NCBI GenBank assembly: GCA_012845835.1
Contig: JABAKD010000002.1
Coordinates: forward strand, 1,798,001 to 1,862,000
DNA from: Undaria pinnatifida
Lineage: Eukaryota; Sar; Phaeophyceae; Laminariales; Alariaceae
Reading direction: 5' to 3'
Length of the DNA stretch: 64,000 bases
The notes beneath the pieces were generated by a model. That model was not told the DNA's origin, searched no databases, and saw only the letters and a program-made list of their open reading frames with translations. This document shows, in pieces, positions 63,947 to 64,000 of the stretch. A program made the translations under genes and the position numbers. Position 1 is the stretch's first letter. Every line of letters begins with the position of its first letter.

Positions 63947-64000
63947 CTGCCAACGAGAGCGGTGATTGGTCGCTTATTAACGTCAGTGACTGGTCGGTTT

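Overview
This is a eukaryotic nuclear window, mostly repeats and introns, with one well-supported multi-exon gene. The best reading of the organism is a photosynthetic heterokont, most likely a brown alga. The reasons are spliceosomal introns of about 1-2.6 kb, Ty1/copia and LINE remnants, very many short terminal-inverted-repeat elements, and a candidate first exon at 26.45 kb whose signal peptide runs into a Phe-rich junction like the plastid presequences of this group. The assignment is inference; no marker gene settles it.

Layout. 0-13 kb is repeat-dominated: GGT/TTG microsatellites, a GGTACCG minisatellite (3.3-3.7 kb), GGGTC-rich elements, and a striking inverted pair of ~0.87-kb elements at 8.78-10.73 kb. 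The same host repeat lies without the insertion at 49.69-50.20 kb, so the insertion and its TA target site can be read directly. 13.1-14.3 kb holds two more inverted-repeat elements; one carries a 62-codon PHD-finger-like ORF. 14.58-20.46 kb is a decayed copia element on the minus strand with both LTR-like ends. 20.5-26.4 kb shows no gene I can support. 26.45-26.82 kb is a possible plastid-targeted first exon and 35.36-35.60 kb a possible last exon in the same phase. Between them are MITE-like elements. 37.6-42.5 kb is a second copia element, plus strand, broken by stops and frameshifts and lacking RNase H. 43.9-44.7 kb has a long minus-strand ORF with a beta-rich, faintly aerolysin-like segment. 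47.3-50.8 kb holds three MITEs, two LINE 3' fragments and a G-rich minisatellite.

The main gene fills 53.56-63.95 kb on the minus strand: eight exons in matching phases joining a typical 2-Cys peroxiredoxin (peroxidatic Cys in FVCPTE, resolving Cys in [14 protein letters not shown] and YF motifs) directly to a thioredoxin domain with a CGKC active site. Its 5' end lies beyond the window. One intron appears to be GC-AG, and two exons have decayed partial duplicates inside introns. A peroxidase fused to its own reductant is the most interesting biological object here.

All positions and splice sites were worked out by hand. No database search was possible.
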